The translations under genes and the position numbers were made by a program. DNA of 42,257 nucleotides, taken from contig JAFRXO010000059.1 in NCBI GenBank assembly GCA_017443465.1, positions 1 through 42,257 of the forward strand, in the 5' to 3' direction. The notes under the pieces were generated by a model. It saw only the letters and a list, made by a program, of their open reading frames with translations, did no database searches and was not told the DNA's origin. The DNA comes from Bacteroidales bacterium (GTDB lineage: Bacteria; Bacteroidota; Bacteroidia; Bacteroidales; UBA932). Shown here piece by piece: positions 1-7,603 of the stretch. Each line of letters begins with the position of its first letter. The stretch's first letter is position 1.

Positions 1-41
1 GTTCTCGCCCATCGGCTTGCGGTATATTGTAGTTTTCTGCA
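1..41 (-). CDS. Possible 5' end of an unidentified gene leaving the window
   Basis: An ATG at 41 on the minus strand opens a frame of 13 codons (MQKTTIYRKPMGEN) that is still open at the window edge. The DNA upstream of it is AT-rich, as in a promoter region, and has two imperfect TAnnTTTG-like boxes. The fragment is too short to assign to a family, and it may not be a real gene. Confidence 0.25.
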
Positions 42-316
42 TGATTCTGTATGATTTCTACTACAAAGGAACGACTTTTTACTGAAATATCAAAGTAAAT
101 CTCTAATTGTTAACAAGTTAATTTATAGAACATCCCTTATTTGAATTATGTTTGGTCGCTTATGCCTATCACATAGGAATAATGCTAACAATAATAGATG
201 TTTTTTAACGATATAAATTATAAAAAATGATATTTATACTTTGATTTTTGACACCCAAATACGAAAACAGAACCCTCCGGAATTCCGGAAGGTTCTGTTA
301 AGTTCTTTACTATCTG
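42..316. other. AT-rich intergenic region
   Basis: This 275-bp stretch has no credible gene. It is AT-rich and holds the terminator hairpin of the minus-strand kinase gene at its right end (266-299). The remainder may serve as the promoter region of the partial gene at the left edge. I see no tRNA, long repeat or insertion-sequence end in it. Confidence 0.5.
264..299 (-). terminator. Terminator hairpin after the kinase gene
   Basis: A 15-bp inverted repeat (266-280 with 285-299, one mismatch that can form a G-U pair) encloses an AATT loop. It starts 18 nt beyond the kinase stop codon. On the minus strand it is followed by a short run of T. This is a typical factor-independent terminator position, and it ends the kinase transcription unit. 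Confidence 0.75.
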
Positions 317-1417
317 TTACTTGCTTATCGTTTCACTGCATAGGAATGCGGCATCCGGGTCGGGAAGGCAGTCCAGCGACAGGCATTTGACCGTCATGGC
401 TATTTTCTCTGCGGTGGGGGTGACCATATCCATGAATCCCGATTTCCAGCGAAGCATCGAAGCGGAGGAGATGACCGAAGCATATGCTTCCAGTCCGGAA
501 ATCCTGGAAATGGTGTTCCGCGGTGCCTGCTGAAGCCTTACAATGGCTCCGACCGGGGCGGTGACATTGCGGTAGCAGGGAGTCTTTCCGCTCCACGGAG
601 TCCCGAATACATATACGACCCCATCCTTGCTTATGGTTTTCGCTGCCAAATCCTTGTCGTAACGGCATCCCTCCAGCTGTGACTCGTCCGTTATTACCCT
701 CAGGGCCGGATTGTCATCATTCATCAGGTCAGCTCCTTCTACATTGTCAATCCACAGGCGGGCGTGGGTACTTTTGCCAGTACCCGATTTGCCCAGGAAG
801 AGATTGGCATATCCGTTCCTGCGTACCACCGACGAATGCATCAGCAGAGTCCCGCAAGGGGCGGAAGCGATTGTAAACATGATCATTGTGGCGATGTTTA
901 CCTGCGAAAGGGTACCATATGGTTTCATCCGCGGGCTGGGCGTGTAAACTCCTTTTCCCGTTTTCGGGGAAACTGTCAGTATTCCGGCCGAGACCCCTCT
1001 TTCCGGGAAGAATTCGAACATCAGGTCTCCGTCTCTTTCGTATATGTCGTACGCAGGAAGGAACTCATCTACCTTTATCGCCAGGGTCGCGTCTTCAGGG
1101 ATTGCGGTATCTGAAGGAGCCGCGACTTCGAGATTGAACTGAGGCTCCTGGGACCCGTCATATGCAAAAGGCTCATATTGGGAGAAGTCTATGGAGCCGG
1201 GCACCCGGGGTGAAGGCAGTTCTTCGCGGCTGCGGACATATGTCCTGAGAGGGACTTCGTCTCCCGCACGGACCGGTTTGACGTTCACCGGCCTGCCTTC
1301 CCTGGCAGAAATGATCCGCTCCATTACCGGAGCAGTATATCGCATGAATGACCACGGAGCGTCCAGGGTCACTGAAAAAACGCACCCCGCAATCTTATAT
1401 TTTCGAGTTTCATTCAT
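317..1417 (-). CDS. HPr kinase/PEPCK-superfamily P-loop kinase-like protein
   Basis: The 366-residue protein has a Walker A loop GKSGTGKST at about residues 209-217 and a downstream NDDNPAL segment that resembles the metal-binding acidic motif of HprK/PEPCK-type kinases. The N-terminal 160 residues are not recognisable. Family members phosphorylate a serine or a small molecule; the substrate here is unknown, and no HPr, PqqD-like or peptide-modification gene is adjacent. The frame is open 27 codons further upstream, but ATG 1417 is preferred because a TAnnTTTG box (1438-1445) would place the transcript start inside that extension. The gene is monocistronic, with its own promoter and a strong terminator. 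It is cytoplasmic, with no signal peptide. Family placement is fairly sure; function is not. Confidence 0.8.
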   Translation of the reverse strand: MNETRKYKIAGCVFSVTLDAPWSFMRYTAPVMERIISAREGRPVNVKPVRAGDEVPLRTYVRSREELPSPRVPGSIDFSQYEPFAYDGSQEPQFNLEVAAPSDTAIPEDATLAIKVDEFLPAYDIYERDGDLMFEFFPERGVSAGILTVSPKTGKGVYTPSPRMKPYGTLSQVNIATMIMFTIASAPCGTLLMHSSVVRRNGYANLFLGKSGTGKSTHARLWIDNVEGADLMNDDNPALRVITDESQLEGCRYDKDLAAKTISKDGVVYVFGTPWSGKTPCYRNVTAPVGAIVRLQQAPRNTISRISGLEAYASVISSASMLRWKSGFMDMVTPTAEKIAMTVKCLSLDCLPDPDAAFLCSETISK

Positions 1418-1437
1418 ATGAATAATCCATATGTTTA

Positions 1438-1445
1438 CAAATATA
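1438..1445 (-). promoter_or_regulatory. Bacteroidota -7 box for the kinase gene
   Basis: On the minus strand this reads TATATTTG, an exact match to the Bacteroidota -7 consensus TAnnTTTG. It lies 20 nt upstream of the preferred ATG at 1417. No good TTG-type -33 element was found at the usual distance. Confidence 0.55.
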
Positions 1446-1498
1446 AGGATTTCAGAAGAAAAGCATATGTCTTCGTCTGAAATTGGCGGACTGTTCAC

Positions 1499-1608
1499 AG
1501 AATGAGAATTTCGGGTGCCAGAGCCATTCTATTGCACGGAAACACCCCTGCAGCCAGGGAAAACTGCGATAGAATGAGAATTTGACCCCCTACAGCCATT
1601 CTGTTGCA
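1499..1608. repeat. Two 38-bp direct repeats, period 72 bp, each with inverted arms
   Basis: Copies at 1499-1536 and 1571-1608 share AGAATGAGAATTT, a 10-bp variable spacer, and then AGCCATTCT(A/G)TTGCA. The spacing is identical and there is one mismatch in 28 conserved positions. Within each copy AGAATG and CATTCT are inverted, so the array carries four half-sites. The array lies upstream of the kinase promoter and beyond the end of the AT-rich unknown gene. It could be a protein-binding array, a dispersed intergenic repeat, or the remnant of an element end. Confidence 0.7.
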
Positions 1609-1661
1609 AAGCGCGGTGCAAGAAGTGCTTTGCAGGTGCCTTTCCCGGACCGGGGTTCGCC

Positions 1662-2330
1662 TCATGCGTCGCCGTCAGGGCAGCGCTTCGCTCCACCGGC
1701 TCGACGGCTTCTCCTTTTGGGACCGCTTTTATATCTCCCGTTAATAACAGTACCTTTTTTTATCGTGAGTTTAAAAAACGACGTATCCAAATCGTTCTCA
1801 ATAGGATCTTCGATCGTATCGTATGACTTGGATGATAGTTCAATTATACAATTATGGCTGGATATAGATCTTATGTTTGAAATTATGTTACCAGACATTG
1901 GGAACTCGAGTTTCTGTTCTCCTAAGATAACTGTTTTTAATACGTCCTTGAATTGACTTAAAACAAAAATATACTGCGCATTATCGGAAACATGAACAAA
2001 TATGAAATGATAAATATGCTTCTTTGAGAGCACCAAATAGCCCAGATAGATAACCTCGGAGTTATTATTAACATATGCGATTTTTTCAAACCACTTCAAA
2101 CACAATGATTTTCTCCAATCCAAAATTAGTGAAGCCTCATTATTTCTTAATGACATACCGTTTTCTATCTTGAAAAGATCATTTCCGGAGTATAACTGAG
2201 GTCCTATGTTGAATATATTCTCATAATGTTCCGTAAGATTATAATACGGCACATACGGGGCGGAATTAAATGTCTTGTCGCCTACAAATAGAGATGATAA
2301 AAGATTAAAAAATAGGAATAGGTAAAACAT
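1662..2330 (-). CDS. Unknown AT-rich secreted protein with an odd basic C-terminus
   Basis: I do not recognise this 222-residue protein. It opens with a hydrophobic signal-like segment (FYLFLFFNLLSSLF) without a lipobox cysteine, so it is probably exported. The middle looks like a beta-rich fold with no catalytic motif that I can name. Base composition is far more AT-rich than the neighbours up to about position 1735, then turns abruptly GC-rich, and the last 20 or so residues become basic (GPKRRSRRAGGAKR). This suggests a foreign gene whose end has fused to the repeat-like DNA next to it. The start is ATG 2330; TTG 2339 in the same frame is possible. It lies 40 nt downstream of truB on the same strand, so read-through could express it. 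Confidence 0.5.
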   Translation of the reverse strand: MFYLFLFFNLLSSLFVGDKTFNSAPYVPYYNLTEHYENIFNIGPQLYSGNDLFKIENGMSLRNNEASLILDWRKSLCLKWFEKIAYVNNNSEVIYLGYLVLSKKHIYHFIFVHVSDNAQYIFVLSQFKDVLKTVILGEQKLEFPMSGNIISNIRSISSHNCIIELSSKSYDTIEDPIENDLDTSFFKLTIKKGTVINGRYKSGPKRRSRRAGGAKRCPDGDA

Positions 2331-2370
2331 AAAAACCAAGTTTTGAGGAAAGGTCTTTCAGGACGGTTTC

Positions 2371-3291
2371 TCAGTTCAGGGCGGCGATCGCTTCGTCCAC
2401 GGTCAGGGAAGATGCTGCGGTGAAGCCTCCCGAACGTGTCCGTCGCAGGGCATAAAGATGCGCCCCAGTCCCGAGCGCCTCCCCGAGATCCCGCGCGATC
2501 GCACGGATATAGGTCCCCTTGGAGCATGCGATGCGGACCAGGGCGTGGGGGAGTCCGAGAGCGCTGTTATCGCATATGTGTATCCTGGTTCCGGGGCCCT
2601 GTTCCTCGTTCCGGACGTAGATTACCTGCCCGTCAGGACTGATTCCGGTGGCCACGGAACTGTTCTCGGATGTAGCGGGGAGGGAAGGGGATTCTTCCGG
2701 GCCTGCGGGATAGAAACTCACCAGCTCAGCCTCGGAGATGTTGATCTGCTGGCGGGTAAGCAGTCCGGCCTGGGATTCATCGAAGGGAGTTCCGTCCTTC
2801 AACGAAGACTTGAGGGCCTTCCTGGCCATTTCATATGCCCTCACCCCATCGACCGATTTCGCGCTGAAAAGCGGGGCGACCTGCAGCTGTCCGCCTATGA
2901 AACCTTCCAGAGCACTGCGTACGGAAGTTTCTGTGACAGAGTCATATGAATAAATCCTGTCAATCTCTTTTTCAAGGTCGAAGGATGGTGTGGTCGCACC
3001 GAATGCGATGCCGGCGAGGTACTCCTTTCCTTCTTTCTGCAGGCTTTCGGCCAGCCGTGTGGCCGCGCCTATGCACACCAGGAGGACTCCTGTGGCGAGT
3101 GGATCGAGGGTCCCGGCATGTCCGACTTTCAGGTCGCGTTTACCGAAGTGCCGGACCGCGGTGAATTTTATTTTCCGGATGACATCGGCGGAAGTCCACC
3201 TGTAGGGCTTGTCCACAGGGATTATTATCCCCTGCGGATAGTCCTCGATGTTGCCAGTGAGGCTGAGACCTTTCCGGAGTATCAGAGCCAT
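2371..3291 (-). CDS. truB: tRNA pseudouridine(55) synthase TruB
   Basis: TruB isomerises U55 to pseudouridine in the T-loop of tRNAs. The 306-residue protein has the core motif GHAGTLDPLATG at residues 57-68, with the catalytic aspartate at 63, the KSVDGVRAYEMAR segment (145-157) and the C-terminal ACSKGTYIRAIARDLG signature (255-270). It is longer than the roughly 235-250 residues usual in the phylum, mainly because of a low-complexity insert of about 50 residues (195-247) and a shorter one around 161-175. Both lie between conserved elements, so the fold should survive. The ATG is one base from the rpiB stop, which indicates co-transcription with rpiB and probably gltX. Confidence 0.95.
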   Translation of the reverse strand: MALILRKGLSLTGNIEDYPQGIIIPVDKPYRWTSADVIRKIKFTAVRHFGKRDLKVGHAGTLDPLATGVLLVCIGAATRLAESLQKEGKEYLAGIAFGATTPSFDLEKEIDRIYSYDSVTETSVRSALEGFIGGQLQVAPLFSAKSVDGVRAYEMARKALKSSLKDGTPFDESQAGLLTRQQINISEAELVSFYPAGPEESPSLPATSENSSVATGISPDGQVIYVRNEEQGPGTRIHICDNSALGLPHALVRIACSKGTYIRAIARDLGEALGTGAHLYALRRTRSGGFTAASSLTVDEAIAALN

Positions 3292-3292
3292 C

Positions 3293-3724
3293 CTACTTGA
3301 CGGGGATCTTTCCTATGCGGCGCAGGTGCCTGCCACCGTCAAACGGGGTGGTTATCCAAGTGTTGATTATGTGCTGCGCCATCGTATATGAGATGAATCT
3401 CGCTGGCAGGACTATGATGTTGGCATTGTTGTGGGCTTTGACCAGCCGGGCTATCTCGCTGTTCCAGGCGAGTCCGGCGCGGATTCCCTGGTGCTTGTTG
3501 AGAGTGATTGCCATGCCGTTTCCGGTTCCGCAGAGGGCTATGCCGCAGTCTACCTCTCCTTTCTCTACCGCTCCGGCCAGTGCATGTGCGTAGTCAGGGT
3601 AGTCGACGCTGACCAGGCTGTCAGTGCCGTAGTCCTTGATGTCCAGCCCCTTTTCCTTCAGCCACTGGACTATCCTGGCTTTGAATTCGTAGCCCGCGTG
3701 ATCACTAGCAATTCCGATTTTCAT
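3293..3724 (-). CDS. rpiB: Ribose-5-phosphate isomerase B
   Basis: RpiB interconverts ribose 5-phosphate and ribulose 5-phosphate in the non-oxidative pentose phosphate pathway. The 143-residue length is typical. Residues 1-13 (start MKIGIASDHAGYE) carry the SDHAG phosphate-site motif, and Cys65 in ALCGTGNGM is the expected catalytic base position. The usual GIGMS is GNGMA here, a mild variation. His99 and Asn100 in KAHNNANI also match the family. The start ATG is embedded in CATATG. It lies 67 nt downstream of gltX, separated by a GC-rich hairpin, and one base from truB. Confidence 0.95.
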   Translation of the reverse strand: MKIGIASDHAGYEFKARIVQWLKEKGLDIKDYGTDSLVSVDYPDYAHALAGAVEKGEVDCGIALCGTGNGMAITLNKHQGIRAGLAWNSEIARLVKAHNNANIIVLPARFISYTMAQHIINTWITTPFDGGRHLRRIGKIPVK

Positions 3725-3767
3725 ATGTTTTCCATTATAGTTTCACTCTGTCCTTGTCGCCTGGTGT

Positions 3768-3786
3768 CCGGGGCCTCAGCCCCCGG
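3768..3786 (-). other. GC-rich hairpin between gltX and rpiB
   Basis: CCGGGGC and GCCC(C)CGG can pair around a 4-nt loop with one bulged C, starting 5 nt after the gltX stop. No T-run follows on the minus strand, so it may pause RNA polymerase or stabilise the gltX mRNA end rather than terminate transcription. Confidence 0.35.
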
Positions 3787-3791
3787 GAACA

Positions 3792-5537
3792 TTAGCTGCC
3801 CAGGCGCTCAAGGGCCCAGGCGATTCGGCGCGAAGCCTCTTTCGTGCCTATGGTAGTCACTATCTCGGCGATCCCAAGTCCGCTCGCAGCTCCTGTCAGG
3901 GTCAGCCTCAGGCAGTTCATCACCTTGCCCATCGGCCACTCATTACCCTTGATGAACTCCTCGAGAGCTTCCCCGAATTTTGAAACGGAGAAGATCCCGT
4001 TGTAGTCCTTCATGAAGGCGTCTATCTGGGGAAGCAGCTCGTAAGCCTCCGGTTTCCAGAATTTCGCCACATCCTTTCCGATGAACGGAGCGGTAAGCGA
4101 ATCATCCACCACCTTCGTCCTCGGGTCTACAGGACGGGCCGGAGCCTTGGGATCCTGCGGCGGACCGGCCTTTACCCCATATGCCTCAAAGTCCTTCGGA
4201 GCTATGTAGAGGTACGGAGCGGCTGTCCACAGGTCGGACACGAATGTCGCCCTGTCCTTTACGATTGCAACGGCCTTGGCAACATATCCTGCAGTAAAGA
4301 TATGGTTCTCGAAATCAGCACCTTCCCCTGCGAAATCAGCGCCTGCACATAGGGCTCCGACGGGACAGGAAGCGAACTGCATGCCGTGGGATTCCAGCAC
4401 GGGCGCCAGAAGTCCGGCCAGTTCGTCGGCGGATTTCATCCTGAGATACTCCCTGTTGAACCAGCGGGCCTTCTCGGCATTGAAACGTGCTCCCGACTTG
4501 CTGACATGGTCCAGTGAAAATGCCTCTTCAAGTTCTTTGAGGGAAAGTATCTCCCTTTCGTCTCCGGGGTTCCATCCCAGGAAGGAAAGCATATTCACGA
4601 AAGCCTCCGGGAAATAGCCATCCTCCCTGTAGCCCCTGGAAACTTCTCCTGTAGGAGACACCCATTTCAGAGGGAAGACCGGGAAGCCCAGTTTGTCGCC
4701 GTCCCTCTTGGAGAGTTTTCCCTTGCCGTCCGGTTTGAGGAGGAGAGGCAGGTGGGCGAAGTGGGGCATGGTATCAGTCCATCCGAATGCTTTGTAAAGC
4801 ATGTAATGGAGAGGCAATGAAGGCAGCCACTCCTCCCCGCGGATGACTTCGGTAATCTCCATCAGGTGGTCGTCCACTATGTTGGCCAGATGATATGTCG
4901 GCAGCTTGTCAGCCCTCTTCCACAGGACTTTATCGTCCAGGGTGTCGGTGTTAACCTCGATGTGTCCCCTGATGAGGTCATCCATCTCCACCAGGGTGTC
5001 TGCTGGCATTTTGAAGCGTATGGTCCAGTCGCTTGTCTCTTCGAGGAGCCTGCTGACCTCTTCCTGCGGGAGGGTGAGGGAATTACGCATATGCATGCGG
5101 GTCACATGGTCATATGTGAAAGTCTTCCCTTCGCTCTCCGCTTCGCTCCTGCGCGCAGCGAGCTCTTCGGCGGTGTCGAAGGCATAATATGCATTGCCGC
5201 TCGCTATGAGCTCTTTGGCGTATTTGATGTAGGTCTCTCCGCGGAGGCTCTGGCGGTAGGGGGCGTGCGGATTGCGCAGCGACGGCTCTTCCGCGAGCTT
5301 CCCATTGGCGTCCAAGCCCTCGTCCGGACATATGCCGCACCATTTAAGTGCTTCGATGATATATTCTTCCGCTCCCGGAACGAAGCGGTTGGAATCGGTG
5401 TCCTCTATGCGCAGGATGAAGTCACCTCCATGCTGCCTGGCGTAGAAATAATTGTACAATGCCGTCCTCACTCCGCCCATATGCAGGGGGCCGGTCGGGG
5501 AAGGCGCGAACCTCACTCTTGTCTTTCTGTCTGCCAT
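3792..5537 (-). CDS. gltX: Glutamyl-tRNA synthetase
   Basis: GltX charges tRNA-Glu with glutamate. The 581-residue class I synthetase has the HIGH-type signature PSPTGPLHMGG at residues 12-22, LRIEDTD (42-48) and the KMSKS-type loop KLSKR at 274-278. VIRGEEWLPSLPLHYMLYKAFGW (231-253) is the usual central block. The protein is longer than the roughly 500 residues usual in the phylum. The extra length lies in the C-terminal anticodon-binding half and includes a proline-rich stretch (about 458-472) of no known role. It starts the gltX-rpiB-truB group from a TATCTTTG promoter box at 5568-5575. It is cytoplasmic. No second GluRS paralogue is present in the window. Confidence 0.97.
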   Translation of the reverse strand: MADRKTRVRFAPSPTGPLHMGGVRTALYNYFYARQHGGDFILRIEDTDSNRFVPGAEEYIIEALKWCGICPDEGLDANGKLAEEPSLRNPHAPYRQSLRGETYIKYAKELIASGNAYYAFDTAEELAARRSEAESEGKTFTYDHVTRMHMRNSLTLPQEEVSRLLEETSDWTIRFKMPADTLVEMDDLIRGHIEVNTDTLDDKVLWKRADKLPTYHLANIVDDHLMEITEVIRGEEWLPSLPLHYMLYKAFGWTDTMPHFAHLPLLLKPDGKGKLSKRDGDKLGFPVFPLKWVSPTGEVSRGYREDGYFPEAFVNMLSFLGWNPGDEREILSLKELEEAFSLDHVSKSGARFNAEKARWFNREYLRMKSADELAGLLAPVLESHGMQFASCPVGALCAGADFAGEGADFENHIFTAGYVAKAVAIVKDRATFVSDLWTAAPYLYIAPKDFEAYGVKAGPPQDPKAPARPVDPRTKVVDDSLTAPFIGKDVAKFWKPEAYELLPQIDAFMKDYNGIFSVSKFGEALEEFIKGNEWPMGKVMNCLRLTLTGAASGLGIAEIVTTIGTKEASRRIAWALERLGS

Positions 5538-5850
5538 TCTGCCTTTTATGTTAATAACTCTATCCTACAAAGATAGGAAAATATCCTCACGAGGTCAGCC
5601 TTCTTTTCAGATAATTTACTATAAATTCATTGTAACAACTAATCGAAATCATATTGTTTGTTTTTGATAAAAGACAGGCGTGAAATGGAAATACCAAACA
5701 GATGCCCCAAGGCTTAAAGAAATGTAAGTTCGTGAAATTAAGGAGAGTAACCTTGACAATCTGTGTCATATATTAAGAATTATTACTTACCTTTAGCGGG
5801 TATTCTTTCAATGCCTTCAAGAATAATCATTCCGATTCGAACACTGAAAT
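5538..5850. other. Divergent intergenic region between gltX and the PUL regulator
   Basis: This 313-bp AT-rich region separates the minus-strand gltX group from the plus-strand PUL. It contains the gltX promoter box near its left end. For the plus-strand regulator only an imperfect box (TACCTTTA near 5789) was seen, so that promoter is unresolved. The 60-codon open frame in the middle of the region has no features of a real protein. Confidence 0.5.
5568..5575 (-). promoter_or_regulatory. Bacteroidota -7 box for gltX
   Basis: The minus strand reads TATCTTTG, an exact TAnnTTTG match, 30 nt upstream of the gltX ATG. This predicts a 5' leader of roughly 25 nt. A -33 element is not obvious. Confidence 0.6.
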
Positions 5851-7425
5851 ATGAGAAACACCTCATCCATTAAACTGATTGCTCTTTTAGTTCTGCTTCC
5901 GCTTGTTGGTTGTTCAACAAGAGTCAGATTAGAGAAATCTGCGATCCATCTTCTTGATAGCCTCGACAGGGAGTTGGCAAGAAGTGCAGATTATGAAAGG
6001 ATGTTCCTTGATCGGATGAAGGGTTTAAGGGAAGAAAGGGACTTGTTGTCAGAAGAGGACAGCATATGCAAAGGCGATTTTAGAATTGCTGATGAATTTC
6101 TCAGGTTTTCAGTCGATTCTTCGCTTAATTATTTGAATCACGCGATGGGTGTAGCAGAGCGTTCCGATAATCACGATTTACAAATGGAGGCACACCTTAG
6201 ATTTGCCTGGGTGTACGCAAAATCAGGGACAATCCCAGATGCGTTGGAAGTCCTGCAAGACTGCAGCCGTTCTGATATCAGTGAGGAACTTCTTCCGTTA
6301 TGGTACAAGATAATGTATGAAATCGGCACCAGATATGTTGCAGACTCATTTGATAAGGGGGTAATTGAGAAGTATTTGGTTATTAAGGATATATATAGAG
6401 ACTCATTGTTAAATTTCCTCCCTGGGGATGATTTCTTGTCTCGGCAGTTGAAGATTGAAGATGCACTTGAATCAAATAATGACTCTTTGCATGTCGCACT
6501 AATTGAAGATCTGGTGTCAAGTTCTCCTGAGAGTCTCGTTACATGGGGGTATGCGGCATATCAGATGCATAGGATTTCATCCAATGAAAATGACAAGGTC
6601 GTGTGGCTTGCTAAGTCCTCAATATCCGCAGCCCGCCACTCTATGAAAAATTATGCAGCTTTGACTGTCCTGGCCAGGAAACTCTTTCATCTGGGATATG
6701 TAGGCAAGGCATTCAATTATATTTCAAATTATTGTATTCCTGATGCTATGACGTTTAGGGGAAAACTTCGTCTCTGGCGACTAGCTCTCTCTTCCCCCGA
6801 AATCAATCAGGCTTACCAGGCACAAGACTCAAAACAGGACCGTTGGATCATACTGCTTCTTGTTATTATTGCCGCAATGGCGCTCGCCCTTGCCATTATT
6901 GTTTTTCTTCTGTGGGGGAGAGAAAGGGCGCTTCTCTTAACAAGAAATAATTTGAGAGAATCGAACAGAGTAAAGGATATGTACCTCTCCCAATTCCTTT
7001 CTGTTATCTCTGACAATTTAGAGGATAAGAGTCATATGCGGAATAAAATAATTCAGTCTCTTCGGCAAGGGCATTCAGAAGAGTTGTTGGAGGAATATAC
7101 TTCCGGGCACTGGAGGAGTGACGAAGAGAAGGAGTTTTATCGCATGTTTGATGAAAGTTTTTTGGCGTTGTATCCTCATTTCCGTGAGCAATTGAACTCC
7201 CTGCTGAAGGATGATTGTCAGCTCTCCGCAGGCAGGGGTAACCTCCTTACGCCTGAACAGCGGGTTTATGCCCTTATCAAACTCGGCATCTCTGATACCG
7301 ACAAGATTGCAAGCCTTTTGCACTATTCAAAAAGGACAGTGTACAATTGCCGTTCAAAAGTAAAAAGGTCTGCGTTGTCTGCCCCGTCTAGTATGGAAAA
7401 GTCAATAATGGACATTCATTTTTGA
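5851..7425 (+). CDS. DUF6377-type transmembrane transcriptional regulator of the PUL
   Basis: The 524-residue protein has a lipoprotein-like N-terminus (LLPLVGC, Cys21) and a helical TPR-like region (about 30-320) expected to be periplasmic. One membrane helix follows (332-354), then a coiled-coil-like linker and a C-terminal LuxR/GerE-like helix-turn-helix around 468-510 (LTPEQRVYALIKLGISDTDKIA followed by LLHYSKRTVYNCRSKVKR). DUF6377 proteins typically sit beside SusCD loci. The architecture allows a periplasmic glycan signal to act directly on a cytoplasmic DNA-binding domain without a phosphorelay. It precedes susC by 178 nt, and the palindrome at 7478-7490 is its most obvious candidate target. 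Family assignment is good; the signal is unknown. Confidence 0.85.
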   Translation: MRNTSSIKLIALLVLLPLVGCSTRVRLEKSAIHLLDSLDRELARSADYERMFLDRMKGLREERDLLSEEDSICKGDFRIADEFLRFSVDSSLNYLNHAMGVAERSDNHDLQMEAHLRFAWVYAKSGTIPDALEVLQDCSRSDISEELLPLWYKIMYEIGTRYVADSFDKGVIEKYLVIKDIYRDSLLNFLPGDDFLSRQLKIEDALESNNDSLHVALIEDLVSSSPESLVTWGYAAYQMHRISSNENDKVVWLAKSSISAARHSMKNYAALTVLARKLFHLGYVGKAFNYISNYCIPDAMTFRGKLRLWRLALSSPEINQAYQAQDSKQDRWIILLLVIIAAMALALAIIVFLLWGRERALLLTRNNLRESNRVKDMYLSQFLSVISDNLEDKSHMRNKIIQSLRQGHSEELLEEYTSGHWRSDEEKEFYRMFDESFLALYPHFREQLNSLLKDDCQLSAGRGNLLTPEQRVYALIKLGISDTDKIASLLHYSKRTVYNCRSKVKRSALSAPSSMEKSIMDIHF

Positions 7426-7477
7426 CTGAACTATTTACCGTTTAAGCTTATTCTTTAATTTGTAAACATTTGATATG

Positions 7478-7490
7478 CGGCAAATTGCCG
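7478..7490. promoter_or_regulatory. Palindromic candidate operator of the PUL
   Basis: CGGCAAATTGCCG is a perfect 6-bp inverted repeat around one central base. It ends 22 bp upstream of the TACTTTTG box, so it would lie at roughly -49 to -37 from the transcript start, a usual place for an activator next to the -33 region. The adjacent DUF6377 regulator is the likeliest protein to bind it; this is inference. Confidence 0.5.
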
Positions 7491-7512
7491 TTATGTCGTC
7501 CTGTGTTTTATT

Positions 7513-7520
7513 TACTTTTG
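7513..7520 (+). promoter_or_regulatory. Bacteroidota -7 box for the susCD operon
   Basis: TACTTTTG matches TAnnTTTG exactly, 83 nt upstream of the susC ATG. The predicted leader of about 75 nt is very AU-rich. No other good box is visible before susC, and the genes that follow are closely spaced, so this probably drives the whole 7604-22229 operon. Confidence 0.6.
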
Positions 7521-7603
7521 AAATTTCGCCTATAGGGAAAAAACATTCTTTCTTTTATTTTTAAAAAGTTTTAATTGAAATTAATCACCAGCAATATTCA
7601 AGT

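Noticed and set aside
3768-3786. gltX hairpin considered as a full rho-independent terminator
   Set aside because: No T-run follows on the minus strand, and rpiB and truB downstream lack their own visible promoter, so read-through is likely. It is kept only as a hairpin.
4866-5576. 236-codon plus-strand frame opposite gltX
   Set aside because: No signal, motif or promoter; it is the reverse complement of conserved synthetase coding sequence.
5587-5769. 60-codon frame between gltX and the PUL regulator
   Set aside because: Low-complexity translation of AT-rich intergenic DNA, no start context and no family resemblance.
5738-5774. TTGACA with a downstream TATATT before the DUF6377 gene, like a classical sigma-70 promoter
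   Set aside because: The spacing is about 10 bp instead of 17, and Bacteroidota use TAnnTTTG-type -7 boxes.
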